Positions 25,512 to 34,073 of a stretch of 64,000 nucleotides of DNA are shown one piece after another. How positions within the stretch are numbered: position 1 is the first letter of the stretch; each line of letters begins with the position of its first letter. Origin of the DNA: Niveispirillum sp943371025 (GTDB taxonomy: Bacteria; Pseudomonadota; Alphaproteobacteria; Azospirillales; Azospirillaceae). The stretch spans positions 1 to 64,000 of the forward strand of contig CALRTC020000008.1 of NCBI GenBank assembly GCA_943371025.1, in the 5' to 3' direction. A program made the translations under genes and the position numbers. The notes beneath the pieces are model-generated. The model searched no databases. It was not told the origin of the DNA and saw nothing but the letters and a program-made list of their open reading frames with translations.

Positions 25512-25723
25512 TGGGGAATGGTTCGACGGCTTGGCGGACGTTCCCTGGCCGGGCCGGGAATCTCATGAAGGACAAGCCGATACCGCGCTGTCGCGACGCG
25601 CAGGGTCAACTGGACGCCCCGTTGGAATTGAACACCAGGCCCCCGACAGTCACCGCCGACGACACCAACACAACCCTGGGTACCGTCGGTGCCGCCTGAT
25701 CCAAGGCTGCAAAGCCAGTCAAT

Positions 25724-25779
25724 GGTGGGGGAAGTGAGGGCGCTTGTGTGCGCCCCCTCACTTCCCCCACCGTTTCTTT
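25724..25779 (+). terminator. Long terminator-like hairpin
   Basis: GGTGGGGGAAGTGAGGG and CCCTCACTTCCCCCACC form a perfect 17-bp stem around a 14-base loop, followed by GTTTCTTT. It is 545 bases beyond the kinase stop and 60 bases before the GST gene, so it does not obviously terminate an annotated gene. Confidence 0.65.
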
Positions 25780-25830
25780 GCCGATAGGGTGCGGTTATTC
25801 CCCCCACTGTCACGCAAGGATCAGCCTTCG

Positions 25831-26523
25831 ATGACCATTCAGCTTCATGCCTGGCCGACACCCAACGGCTATAAGGTTTCCATCGCCCTGGAGGAGATGG
25901 GCCTGGATTACGATGTCCATCCCGTGAATATCGGCGCTGGCGAACAGTTCCAGCCCGACTTCCTGAAGATCGCCCCCAACAACCGTATGCCCGCCATCGT
26001 CGATCCCGACGGCCCCGGGGGCAAGCCGTTCAGCCTGTTTGAAAGCGGCGCCATCCTGATCTATCTGGCGGAAAAGACGGGGCAGTTCCGGCCCGCCGAT
26101 CCCGCCGTCTGGTACACGCACATCCAGTGGCTGATGTGGCAGATGGGCGGCGTCGGCCCGATGTTCGGCCAGGCCGGCCATTTCATCCTCTACGCCCCGG
26201 AAAAGGTGCCCTATGGCATCGAACGCTACCGCAACGAGGCCAAGCGCCTGCTGAAGGTGGCCAATACCCGGCTGGGCGAGGCCGCCTATCTGGGCGGCGA
26301 TGATTACGGCATCGCCGATATGGCGACCTTCCCCTGGGTCCGCAGCGCCCCCAAATATGAAATCGACCTGAACGACTATCCCAACGTGCAGCGCTGGTTC
26401 AACGCCATCGCCGCCCGGCCGGCGGTGCAGCGCGGCCTGGGCCTGCTGGCGGACAAGGTGAAGCCCGTCGGCACGCCCATGTCGGACAAGGAGCGTGAAA
26501 ACCTGTACGGCAAGAAGCCGTAA
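25831..26523 (+). CDS. Glutathione S-transferase family protein (YfcG/YghU-like)
   Basis: 230-aa GST-fold protein. The N-terminal thioredoxin-like domain (MTIQLHAWPTPNGYKVSIALEEM, with NNRMPAIVDPDGP and FESGAILIYLAEKTG) and the all-helical C-terminal domain (WLMWQMGGVGPMFGQAGHF) match the nu-class disulfide-bond reductase group of E. coli YfcG and YghU. The TPNG active-site region replaces Cys or Ser/Tyr, as in that group. It probably uses glutathione to reduce disulfides or organic peroxides. Confidence 0.85.
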   Translation: MTIQLHAWPTPNGYKVSIALEEMGLDYDVHPVNIGAGEQFQPDFLKIAPNNRMPAIVDPDGPGGKPFSLFESGAILIYLAEKTGQFRPADPAVWYTHIQWLMWQMGGVGPMFGQAGHFILYAPEKVPYGIERYRNEAKRLLKVANTRLGEAAYLGGDDYGIADMATFPWVRSAPKYEIDLNDYPNVQRWFNAIAARPAVQRGLGLLADKVKPVGTPMSDKERENLYGKKP

Positions 26524-26547
26524 CCGGGGCCCTGTTCATTTCCGGAC

Positions 26548-26575
26548 ACCCCCTGTTCAGAAACGAACAGGGGGT
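26548..26575. terminator. Hairpin after the GST gene
   Basis: ACCCCCTGTTC-6 nt-GAACAGGGGGT, a perfect 11-bp stem 24 bases beyond the GST stop, without a T-run. Confidence 0.55.
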
Positions 26576-26696
26576 CGTCGGCCCATCCGACGGAAAGCAC
26601 GGGTTTCCGCCTCTTTTCCCTGTGGCCCACCGCTTGCTGTCAGGCCAGCAACCGGCGTTGAACGGCGCCGGGGATGGGGAAAGATGGGGCAGTTCC

Positions 26697-27368
26697 ATGA
26701 TTGAACAGCATCAGACGGGTCGCGGCTGGACCGTGGCCGGCCTTTGCATTGCCATGGCGGGATTGCCGCTGTTGATGGGTAACTATCGGCTGCTGGTGGG
26801 AACGCCTGTTTCCGAATTGCCGATATTGCTGCGCGAAGGCGCGGCGTTCCTGCTGCTGGGGGCCCTGCTGTGGATTGTCCGGCGGGGCGAGCGGCTGCCG
26901 CTGGCGTCCATCGGGCTGACCATCGAAAGGCCGGGCCGCACGGCCCTGATGGGCTTGGGGCTGGGCGTCGCGCTTCTGGCCGGCACATTTGGCGCCTTGG
27001 GCCTGATCAGCGCGCTTGGGCTCTCCTATGGCGGCGAGGCCAAGGGCGCCTTCGTCACCCCGATCTGGCTGAAACTGCTGATCGTGATACGTGCGGGACT
27101 GGTGGAGGAAATTTTCTATCGCGGTTACGCGATGGACCGCCTGGGCGCATTGACGGGAAGCCGTCTGGTCGCCGCCTTGCTGCCGCTGGCCGCCTTCACC
27201 CTGTCCCATGCCAATGGCGGTATCGCCGGCATGCTGATCGCCTTGATCCTGGGCAGCATCCTGACCGGCTTCTATGCCTGGAAACGCAACCTGCCGGCCG
27301 CCATCCTGGCGCATTTCCTCATCGACTTCATCCCCAACATCCTGCTGCCGCTGCTGGGTGCGGATTAA
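26697..27368 (+). CDS. CPBP-family intramembrane metalloprotease
   Basis: 223-aa multi-pass membrane protein of the CPBP (CAAX protease/bacteriocin-processing, Abi) family. Motif 1 EEIFYRGY (137-144) and the metal-binding histidines H171 (TLSHAN) and H206 (AHFLIDF) are present, so it looks active. Members process prenylated proteins, peptides or immunity factors. The chosen ATG follows GGGGCAG; an upstream in-frame ATG would add 25 hydrophilic residues. No peptide substrate gene is adjacent. Confidence 0.85.
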   Translation: MIEQHQTGRGWTVAGLCIAMAGLPLLMGNYRLLVGTPVSELPILLREGAAFLLLGALLWIVRRGERLPLASIGLTIERPGRTALMGLGLGVALLAGTFGALGLISALGLSYGGEAKGAFVTPIWLKLLIVIRAGLVEEIFYRGYAMDRLGALTGSRLVAALLPLAAFTLSHANGGIAGMLIALILGSILTGFYAWKRNLPAAILAHFLIDFIPNILLPLLGAD

Positions 27369-27396
27369 CGCTGTTTCTGGTCAGTGGAAATACGCA

Positions 27397-27762
27397 CTAC
27401 GCCCCGGTCAGGATGTCGACCAGGACGGTGGCATTGTTGCGCGCTTCGTCCCTGGCCGCGAACAGCAGCGTCACCGGCCCCGCCGCCGCCAGTTCCCGCA
27501 GCCGGGTCAGCGCCGCCTGCCCTGCCGGTCCCGCCAGTTCAGCGGCATAGGCGGGCGGGAAAAGATGCCAGTTGTCCGGATCGGCATGGGTGCGCCGGCG
27601 CAGATCGTGGCTGGGCGCCACCTCTTTCAGCCACAGATCGATGCGGGCCTTGTCCTTGGCGATACCGCGCGGCCACAGCGCATCGACCAGCACCCTCATG
27701 CCATCCGCCTCGGCCGACGCCGCATAGACACGCTTCACGCGGAAATCACCCCGCTGGTCCAT
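27397..27762 (-). CDS. DUF488 family protein
   Basis: 121-aa protein of the DUF488 (YeaO-like) family. Family features are VKRVYAASAEADGMRVLVDALWPRG followed by WLKEVAPSHDLRR. The start MDQRGDFRVKRVY has GGCAGGA just upstream. Function unknown. It is separated from the comEC stop by 16 bases on the same strand, so the two probably share an mRNA. Confidence 0.8.
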   Translation of the reverse strand: MDQRGDFRVKRVYAASAEADGMRVLVDALWPRGIAKDKARIDLWLKEVAPSHDLRRRTHADPDNWHLFPPAYAAELAGPAGQAALTRLRELAAAGPVTLLFAARDEARNNATVLVDILTGA

Positions 27763-27778
27763 TCCTGCCCCCTTCGCG

Positions 27779-29860
27779 TCAGTTCCAGGGCCGCGCCCCC
27801 GGTGCCGGCCGGGTCGTCTCGACCTGGATGCCGGTGGGCTGGAAATATAGGGCATGGGCGCCGCGGGCGGCCAGGGCCGATCCATCGATGATCAACGGCA
27901 CCGGACAATCGCGCACATTCCAGCGGGCGACGATCGCCTCCACCTCCTGCCCGCACAGGATTGCCACCGCATCCGGCATCAGGGCGATACCGACACGGTG
28001 GCCGTCCGCGGCATAGACACAGGCGCCGGCATCGCAGCGCAACCGTCCATCCTTGGTTCCCTGCTTGGGCCAACTGCGCACATTGTCGGTCAACCCGTCG
28101 CGCTGGGCCCATTCATCGCTGTCGAAACGGCCGGCCCGGCGCGTGGATACGGCCATGCCGCCATCGGCCATCCGCACACCCACCACCTTGCCATCGCCGC
28201 TGACCCGCAGATCGGGCCGGTCGGCCAGCGGCAGCGCCAGCAGGCCCAAGGCCATGCCGATGAAGCCCAGCCGCCGCACCCGCCCCTGCCACAGGCACAG
28301 CCACAGGCCCGACAGGGTGAACAGCGCCAGCCCCCAGCCCGGCAGCTGCGGCAGCGGCACGGCCGACCCCGGCAGGTCGGCGACACGATGCGCGGTTTCC
28401 AGGATCAGCTCCACGCCCCAGCCCATGGCGGTCACGGCCCAGCCTTCCAGCCCGAACGGCATCAGCAGGCAGACGATCAGGCCCCAGGGCATCACCCAGA
28501 AGCTGGTGATCGGCACCGCCACCATGTTGGCCAGCAGGCCGTAATTCTGCATCTGCTGGAAATGGTGCAGACCGAAGGGAATGGTCACCGACCCCGCCAC
28601 CAGCGAGGTCAGGGCCAGCCCGCCGACATAGGTGGCGATCCGGCCCAGCCGCCCCCCGCCCCCCTCCTGTCGTCGCGCGGCCATCCAGGGTGTGATGACC
28701 TCGAACGCCGCGATCAGGGCGATGACGGCGGCGAACGACATCTGGAAGCTGGGCCCGACCAGGGCTTCGGGCTGGACCAGGATGACCGCCAGGGCCGCCA
28801 CCCCCACCACCCGCAGGGAGAAGGGGTTACGGTCCACCAGCACGGCCAGCAACATGACAGCCGTCATCAGCACCGATCGCTGCGTCGGTACCGGCGACCC
28901 CACCAGCAGCATGTAGAAGAACGCCGCCGCCAGCGCCGCCACGGCCGCATATTTCTTGATGGGATGGCGCAACGCCAGGGCCGGGATCAGGGCCATGCCC
29001 CCACGCAGGATCAGGAAGACCAGCCCCGCCACCAGCCCGACATGCAATCCGGAAATGGACAGGAGATGCTGAAGGCCGGACTGGCGCATCGCCACCATGT
29101 CCTCTTCCGGAATACCCGCCACCTCCCCGTTCAGCAGGGCCGCCGTCATCCCGCCCACAGCACCGGGCAGGCGTTGCGATACCCGTTCAGCGATGATCTG
29201 ACGCCAGCGTTCCAGCACGAACGCATCGGCCGGGCCCTTTTGCTGGATGCGCAGGGCCCCCAGGGCAAAGCCGCTGCCACCGATCCTCTGGAAATACAGG
29301 TGCCGGCGGAAATCAAAGGCGCCGGGTTCCACCGGATCGCCCGGTGGCCCGACGGCGGCGAACAGACGGACCCGGTCCCCCGCCTCCGGCACCACACTGG
29401 CCTTGCGGACGGAAATGCGCAGGGCGGCGGGCGTGTCCGGGGGCGCCACCCCCTGGATCGTCACCTGATCCAGCACCAGCCGCAATCCGGCTGTCAGGCG
29501 TTCGATGCCGGTGACCCGGCCCGTAACGCCGGTCGGCCCGATCTCCGCCTGCATCTGCGGCGCATCCACCAGGGCGGTGCGCACCTGCGCCGCCGTGAAG
29601 CCCAGAGCAGGCCCGACCAGCCCGATCCAGGCCAGGGCCGCCCATTCCGGCCGGCGCCATTGCACGGCACCGGACACAAGCAGCGCCAGCATCAGGGCCA
29701 CCGCCCCGACCCATGCCGCCGGCTCCCATTCCAACGCGAAATAGGCAGCAATACCGATCCCGACCAGCACCGGAAACCACAGGACCCAGCGTGACCGCTC
29801 CGCCGACAGCGCCGCCAGGAACCGCCCCGGCCAATGTGACAGAACCGCAGATACCCCCAT
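27779..29860 (-). CDS. comEC: ComEC/Rec2-family DNA-uptake membrane channel
   Basis: 693-aa polytopic membrane protein of the ComEC family, which passes single-stranded DNA across the inner membrane during transformation. It has an N-terminal hydrophobic part and OB-like DUF4131 region, the Competence domain with the signature RQSGLQHLLSISGLHVGLVAG, and many membrane segments. The C-terminal about 140 residues are soluble but show no HxHxDH, so the metallo-beta-lactamase domain of Bacillus-type ComEC is absent, as in many alphaproteobacteria. GGAGG eight bases before the ATG fixes the start. Confidence 0.87.
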   Translation of the reverse strand: MGVSAVLSHWPGRFLAALSAERSRWVLWFPVLVGIGIAAYFALEWEPAAWVGAVALMLALLVSGAVQWRRPEWAALAWIGLVGPALGFTAAQVRTALVDAPQMQAEIGPTGVTGRVTGIERLTAGLRLVLDQVTIQGVAPPDTPAALRISVRKASVVPEAGDRVRLFAAVGPPGDPVEPGAFDFRRHLYFQRIGGSGFALGALRIQQKGPADAFVLERWRQIIAERVSQRLPGAVGGMTAALLNGEVAGIPEEDMVAMRQSGLQHLLSISGLHVGLVAGLVFLILRGGMALIPALALRHPIKKYAAVAALAAAFFYMLLVGSPVPTQRSVLMTAVMLLAVLVDRNPFSLRVVGVAALAVILVQPEALVGPSFQMSFAAVIALIAAFEVITPWMAARRQEGGGGRLGRIATYVGGLALTSLVAGSVTIPFGLHHFQQMQNYGLLANMVAVPITSFWVMPWGLIVCLLMPFGLEGWAVTAMGWGVELILETAHRVADLPGSAVPLPQLPGWGLALFTLSGLWLCLWQGRVRRLGFIGMALGLLALPLADRPDLRVSGDGKVVGVRMADGGMAVSTRRAGRFDSDEWAQRDGLTDNVRSWPKQGTKDGRLRCDAGACVYAADGHRVGIALMPDAVAILCGQEVEAIVARWNVRDCPVPLIIDGSALAARGAHALYFQPTGIQVETTRPAPGARPWN

Positions 29861-30120
29861 GCCGCCTCCCCCCGTCTGCGGCATAAAAGTAGATGAAAAT
29901 TCTCCCGATATCACCATCCGGTTGGGCATAAATGGTGGCGCCGGCCCCTTGGCGCGGTCCACCGGCCGTTCAATCCAGGGCGGGGGTGAAACCGGACCGG
30001 CACCCACGACTTTTTGCGGGGGGTGAGGCCCCGGTCGTGCGCTATTCAGGGCCGCCGGGCCTGTGCTACACCAGCCCGCAAACAATCATCTTCCCGTATG
30101 GGAACCATAAGAGTTTCGCA

Positions 30121-31524
30121 ATGATCGTCACCCGTTTCGCCCCTTCCCCCACCGGCTATCTGCATATCGGCGGCGGCCGCACGGCGCTGTTCAACTGGCT
30201 GTTTGCCAAGCACCATCAGGGCAAGTTCCTGCTGCGGATCGAGGATACGGACCGCGCGCGTTCCACCCAGGCCGCCGTGGATGCCATTCTGGACGGGCTG
30301 AAATGGCTGGGCCTGGAATGGGACGGGGAGGCGATCAGCCAGTTTGAACGCAAGGACCGCCACGCCGAGGTGGTGGACCAGATGCTGGCCAACGGCACTG
30401 CCTATCGCTGCTACTGCACCCCGGAAGAACTGGACGCCATGCGTGAGGCGCAGAAGGCCGCCGGGCAGCAGCCGCGCTATGACGGGCGCTGGCGCGACCG
30501 CGACCCGTCCGAAGCGCCGGCCGGTGTGGCCCCCGCCATCCGCCTGAAGGCCCCGCGCGATGGCGAAACCATCGTGAAGGACCATGTCCAGGGCGAGGTG
30601 AAGGTGCAGAACAGCCAGCTGGATGATCTGATCCTGCTGCGTTCCGATGGCACGCCCACCTATCTGCTGGCTGTGGTGGTGGACGACCACGACATGGGCG
30701 TCACCCATGTCGTGCGTGGCGACGACCATCTGACCAACACCTTCCGCCAGCTGCAGATCTACAATGCCATGGGCTGGGCGGCGCCGGAATTCGCCCACAT
30801 CCCCCTGATCCACGGGCCGGATGGGGCCAAGCTGTCCAAGCGCCATGGTGCCCTGGGCATCGAGGCCTATCGCGACATGGGCTTCCTGCCGGAAACCATG
30901 CGCAATTACCTGCTGCGTCTGGGCTGGGGCCATGGTGACGCGGAAATCATCTCCACCAGCCAGGCCATCGACTGGTTCACGCTGGAAGGCATCGGCCGGT
31001 CGCCCTCGCGACTGGACTTCGCCAAGATGGAAAACCTGAACGCGCATTATATCCGCGAGGCAGACGATGCGCGTCTGGTCGCCCTGACCGCACCCTTTAT
31101 CGAGGCCAAGATCGGCCGCGCCCTGTCGGATGTGGAGAAGGACCGGTTCCTGCGCTCCATCCCCGGTTTCAAGCCGCGGGTGAAGACCCTGATCGAACTG
31201 GCCGACGGCGCGCTCTACCTGTTCGCCGCCCGCCCGCTGGCGCTGGATGACAAGGCCGCGGCCCTGCTGACGGCCGATGTCGCCAGCCAGATCGCGGCCC
31301 TGACGGAGAAGTTCGCAGGTGCGGCGGAATGGAATGCTGCCACGCTGGAAGGCATCGTGCGCGAGTTTGCCGAAGCCAACGGCCTGAAGCTGGGCAAGGT
31401 GGCACAGCCGCTGCGCGCCGCCCTGACCGGAACCACCGTCTCTCCGCCGATTTTCGAGGTGGCGGAAATTCTCGGACGCGCCGAGGCGCTTGGACGTTTG
31501 GAAGATATCAAAAACCGTGGTTAA
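30121..31524 (+). CDS. gltX: Glutamyl-tRNA synthetase
   Basis: Class I aminoacyl-tRNA synthetase charging tRNA-Glu (467 aa). HIGH-type motif (FAPSPTGYLHIGGGRTALFN, residues 5-24), KMSKS-type motif KLSKRHG (about 237-243) and the Glu-specific blocks LLRIEDTDRARS and LLAVVVDDHDMGVTHVVRGDDH-type regions are present. The lack of Cys-rich zinc ligands and the sequence type suggest one of the two GltX forms common in alphaproteobacteria; whether it also charges tRNA-Gln cannot be told. Divergent from comEC across 260 bases. Confidence 0.95.
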   Translation: MIVTRFAPSPTGYLHIGGGRTALFNWLFAKHHQGKFLLRIEDTDRARSTQAAVDAILDGLKWLGLEWDGEAISQFERKDRHAEVVDQMLANGTAYRCYCTPEELDAMREAQKAAGQQPRYDGRWRDRDPSEAPAGVAPAIRLKAPRDGETIVKDHVQGEVKVQNSQLDDLILLRSDGTPTYLLAVVVDDHDMGVTHVVRGDDHLTNTFRQLQIYNAMGWAAPEFAHIPLIHGPDGAKLSKRHGALGIEAYRDMGFLPETMRNYLLRLGWGHGDAEIISTSQAIDWFTLEGIGRSPSRLDFAKMENLNAHYIREADDARLVALTAPFIEAKIGRALSDVEKDRFLRSIPGFKPRVKTLIELADGALYLFAARPLALDDKAAALLTADVASQIAALTEKFAGAAEWNAATLEGIVREFAEANGLKLGKVAQPLRAALTGTTVSPPIFEVAEILGRAEALGRLEDIKNRG

Positions 31525-31570
31525 GACGATGGTGTTGCGTTGCACTCGCTGCGGCGCGGCACTAAACTCC

Positions 31571-31596
31571 GCCCCGCCTACCTATAAAGGCGGGGT
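31571..31596. terminator. Hairpin between gltX and gltA
   Basis: CCCCGCCT pairs with AGGCGGGG around an eight-base loop, 47 bases after the gltX stop and just ahead of the gltA leader. No T-run. Confidence 0.5.
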
Positions 31597-31638
31597 CTAA
31601 AGTACCCCCCAAATTAAACCCTTGAGGACGTGCCGACC

Positions 31639-32967
31639 ATGAGCCAGACAACCCAGACGGCGGGCGTTGGAACCGCCGATACGGTGACCCTGATCGATAA
31701 CCGGACGGGCAAGAAACTTGACCTGCCCATCCTGAAAGGCTCGACGGGGCCGGATGTCATCGACATCCGCAAGCTCTACGGCGCCACGGGTTGCTTCACC
31801 TACGATCCGGGCTTCACGTCCACGGCCTCGTGCGACTCGGCCATCACCTATATCGACGGTGATGAAGGCGTGCTGCTGCACCGCGGCTACCCGATCGAAC
31901 AGCTGGCTGAAGAGTCGGACTTCCTTGAGACCTGCTACCTGCTGCTGCACGGCGAGTTGCCGAACGCGGAGCAGAAGAAGACGTTTGAGGCCACCATCAC
32001 CCGCCACACGATGGTGCATGAGCAGCTGACGCAGTTCTTCCGCGGCTTCCGCCGCGATGCCCACCCGATGGCTATCATGTGCGGCGTCGTCGGCGCCCTG
32101 TCGGCCTTCTACCATGACAGCACCGACATCAACGATCCCAAGCAGCGCCTGATCGCGTCGCATCGCCTGATCGCCAAGATGCCGACGATCGCCGCCATGG
32201 CCTACAAGTACTCGGTCGGCCAGCCCTTCATGTACCCGCGCAACGACCTGGGCTATGCAGAGAATTTCCTCTACATGACCTTCGGCGTCCCGTGCGAGCC
32301 GTTCAAGGTGAACCCGATCATCGCCAAGGCGATGGACAAGATCTTCATCCTGCACGCCGATCACGAGCAGAACGCGTCCACCTCCACCGTCCGTTTGGCC
32401 GGTTCGTCGGGCGCCAACCCGTTCGCCTGTATCGCCGCCGGTATCGCCAGCCTGTGGGGCCCTGCCCATGGCGGTGCGAACGAGGCCGTGCTGAAGATGC
32501 TGGAAGAGATCAAGTCCGTTGATCGCATTCCGGAATTCATCAAGCGCGCCAAGGACAAGAACGACAATTTCCGCCTGATGGGCTTCGGCCATCGCGTCTA
32601 CAAGAATTACGACCCCCGCGCCAAGGTCATGAAGCAGACCTGCGACGCCGTGCTGGCCGAACTGGGGATCAAGGACGATCCGCTGCTGGATATCGCGGTG
32701 GAGCTGGAAAAGATCGCGCTCTCCGATCCGTACTTCATCGAGAAGAAGCTGTACCCGAACGTCGACTTCTATTCGGGCATCATCCTGAAGGCCATCGGCT
32801 TCCCGACCAGCATGTTCACCGTGCTGTTCGCCCTGGCCCGCACGGTCGGCTGGATCAGCCAGTGGAAGGAAATGATCGAGGATCCCGGTCAGAAGATCGG
32901 CCGTCCGCGTCAGCTCTATATGGGCTCCAAGACGCGCGATTTCGTACCGGTCGAGAAGCGTGGCTGA
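31639..32967 (+). CDS. gltA: Citrate synthase (type II)
   Basis: Condenses acetyl-CoA and oxaloacetate at the entry of the TCA cycle; 442 aa. The catalytic His/His/Asp are visible in FILHADHEQNAST, MGFGHRVYKNYDPRAK and NVDFYSGI. The N-terminal beta-rich domain (VTLIDNRTGKKLDLPIL ... CFTYDPGFTSTASC) marks the hexameric, NADH-regulated gram-negative form. Codon use is strongly biased, as expected for high expression. GAGGA ten bases upstream supports the ATG rather than a GTG three codons earlier. Confidence 0.97.
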   Translation: MSQTTQTAGVGTADTVTLIDNRTGKKLDLPILKGSTGPDVIDIRKLYGATGCFTYDPGFTSTASCDSAITYIDGDEGVLLHRGYPIEQLAEESDFLETCYLLLHGELPNAEQKKTFEATITRHTMVHEQLTQFFRGFRRDAHPMAIMCGVVGALSAFYHDSTDINDPKQRLIASHRLIAKMPTIAAMAYKYSVGQPFMYPRNDLGYAENFLYMTFGVPCEPFKVNPIIAKAMDKIFILHADHEQNASTSTVRLAGSSGANPFACIAAGIASLWGPAHGGANEAVLKMLEEIKSVDRIPEFIKRAKDKNDNFRLMGFGHRVYKNYDPRAKVMKQTCDAVLAELGIKDDPLLDIAVELEKIALSDPYFIEKKLYPNVDFYSGIILKAIGFPTSMFTVLFALARTVGWISQWKEMIEDPGQKIGRPRQLYMGSKTRDFVPVEKRG

Positions 32968-33184
32968 GCGCAAGCATAGCCAATCCGGCAAAGCGGGCGG
33001 TCCCTTCGGGGCCGCCCGTGGCGCATTTGCGCCGCCCGGCGTCACCCCCTTCCTGTGGCGCCCATCCGCACCGGCCAATGACAACCCCACCCCGATCGGC
33101 AAACGGATCAGCCGCGCCCTGCGCCTGCTGACCATCGCCGCGATCCTGGGCAGTCTGGTCTGGTCGGCGGTCTATTTCCGGTAA
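32960..33184 (+). CDS. Small membrane protein overlapping the gltA stop
   Basis: 74-aa frame starting with GTG eight bases before the end of gltA. Basic Ser/Gly/Ala/Pro-rich N-terminal half (AERKHSQSGKAGG), then APANDNPTPIGKRISRALR and one C-terminal membrane helix (LLTIAAILGSLVWSAVYF). The overlap implies coupling to gltA. A GGGCGG...CCGCCC stem with a TTCG loop (about 32996-33019) lies within it and could instead be a gltA terminator, in which case the frame may not be expressed. No family recognised. Confidence 0.45.
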   Translation: MAERKHSQSGKAGGPFGAARGAFAPPGVTPFLWRPSAPANDNPTPIGKRISRALRLLTIAAILGSLVWSAVYFR

Positions 33185-33201
33185 AGTCCGCGGCCCGCCT
33201 C

Positions 33202-34041
33202 TCACGCCCGCAGCGCCGTGATGCCGTGCCAGCCCATATAGGCGGCAATCAGCAGGATCAGCAGCGCCGACAGATAGGGCGCCCGCTTCATCAACCGTTC
33301 AAAGCCGATGCCACGCCGTGACAGGTGCCGCACGCCCAGTGCCGCCACCACGCCGGACCCGGTCAAGGTCAGGGCCAGCCCGATGCTGAAGCACAGGACC
33401 AGGGCCACGCCCAGGGTCACTTCCTTCAACTGAAGACAGATCAGCAGCACGGTGATGGCCGCCGGACAGGGGATCAACCCGCCGGTCAGGCCGAACAGGA
33501 TGATCTGTCCCGTCGTCGCCTGACCGCTGGCGAACCGCTGCTGGATCTCCTGGGCATGGTGCCGTGCATGCGCGTCCGCATCCTCGAACGCAGCATGGCC
33601 GTGATGGCCGTGATCGTGGTGACCATGGTCGTGGTGGCCATGATCATGATGGCCATGGTCGTGATGGCCATGCTGATGCGCCAGATGCCGGCGCCAGAGC
33701 GGGGCCGACAGCCAGGCCGCCATGCCCAGCATGATGACGGCGCTGAGCAGCTGGAACCAGCCTTCCACCTTCTCGCCCTGCAATTCCCGCCCCAGATACA
33801 GACCCAGCAGCGCCACCAGCCAGACCACGGCGGTGTGGGAGAGGGTGGCCGACACGCCCAGCATCACCGCCTGCGCCACGGTCCCGCGCACGGCCACGAT
33901 GAAGGAGGCCATCATGGTCTTGGAATGACCGGGTTCCAGCCCGTGCAGCGCCCCCAGCAGGATGGCGGAGGGCACGAACAGCCAGGCATGGGTACTGCCC
34001 TGACGGATCAATTCGGCGAATTCGGGCATGATCAATGGCAT
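33202..34041 (-). CDS. rcnA: Nickel/cobalt exporter (RcnA/NicO family)
   Basis: 279-aa membrane transporter that exports Ni2+/Co2+. The family motif HGLEPGHSKTM (43-53) sits in the first membrane region, and about six hydrophobic segments follow. A cytoplasmic His-rich loop (119-150) contains five units of GHHDH/GHHGH, the presumed metal sensor or chelator. The second conserved block GGLIPCPAAITVLL is present. It lies between lpxB and gltA, outside the usual gene order. An internal ATG four codons in is an alternative start. Confidence 0.9.
   Translation of the reverse strand: MPLIMPEFAELIRQGSTHAWLFVPSAILLGALHGLEPGHSKTMMASFIVAVRGTVAQAVMLGVSATLSHTAVVWLVALLGLYLGRELQGEKVEGWFQLLSAVIMLGMAAWLSAPLWRRHLAHQHGHHDHGHHDHGHHDHGHHDHGHHGHAAFEDADAHARHHAQEIQQRFASGQATTGQIILFGLTGGLIPCPAAITVLLICLQLKEVTLGVALVLCFSIGLALTLTGSGVVAALGVRHLSRRGIGFERLMKRAPYLSALLILLIAAYMGWHGITALRA
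33595..33669. repeat. Five tandem 15-bp units encoding GHHDH
   Basis: Within rcnA. Five consecutive 15-bp units encode four GHHDH and one GHHGH. The DNA units differ mainly at synonymous positions (CAT/CAC, GAT/GAC), so the array is either old or selected at protein level. Confidence 0.85.
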
Positions 34042-34073
34042 CCGGTGGCAAGGGCCGGCATCATGCCATTCGC

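Larger units (their letters stand above)
25179..25830. other. Intergenic region, possible small RNA
   Basis: 652 bases with no credible protein gene. In order it contains a GTGAA-10 nt-TTCAC dyad (about 25350), an 11-mer ATATTTTGTGC (25424-25434), a DnaA box (25498-25506), a TTCCC/GGGAA hairpin (about 25544-25563) and a very strong terminator-like hairpin (25724-25779). A transcript of roughly 250-300 bases ending at that hairpin is plausible. The stretch GGGGAATGGTTCGACGG (25513-25529) resembles the tmRNA 5' region, but the other tmRNA parts are not found. Confidence 0.35.

Noticed and set aside
25513..25700. Two-piece tmRNA (ssrA)
   Set aside because: GGGGAATGGTTCGACGG and a short frame ending in Ala-Ala-stop are suggestive, but there is no T-arm/CCA acceptor piece upstream and the frame lacks the usual ANDN. 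Kept only as part of an unassigned RNA candidate.
25531..25737. Small protein of 68 aa before the GST gene
   Set aside because: No ribosome site, composition unlike neighbouring genes, and it overlaps the probable RNA and terminator stem.
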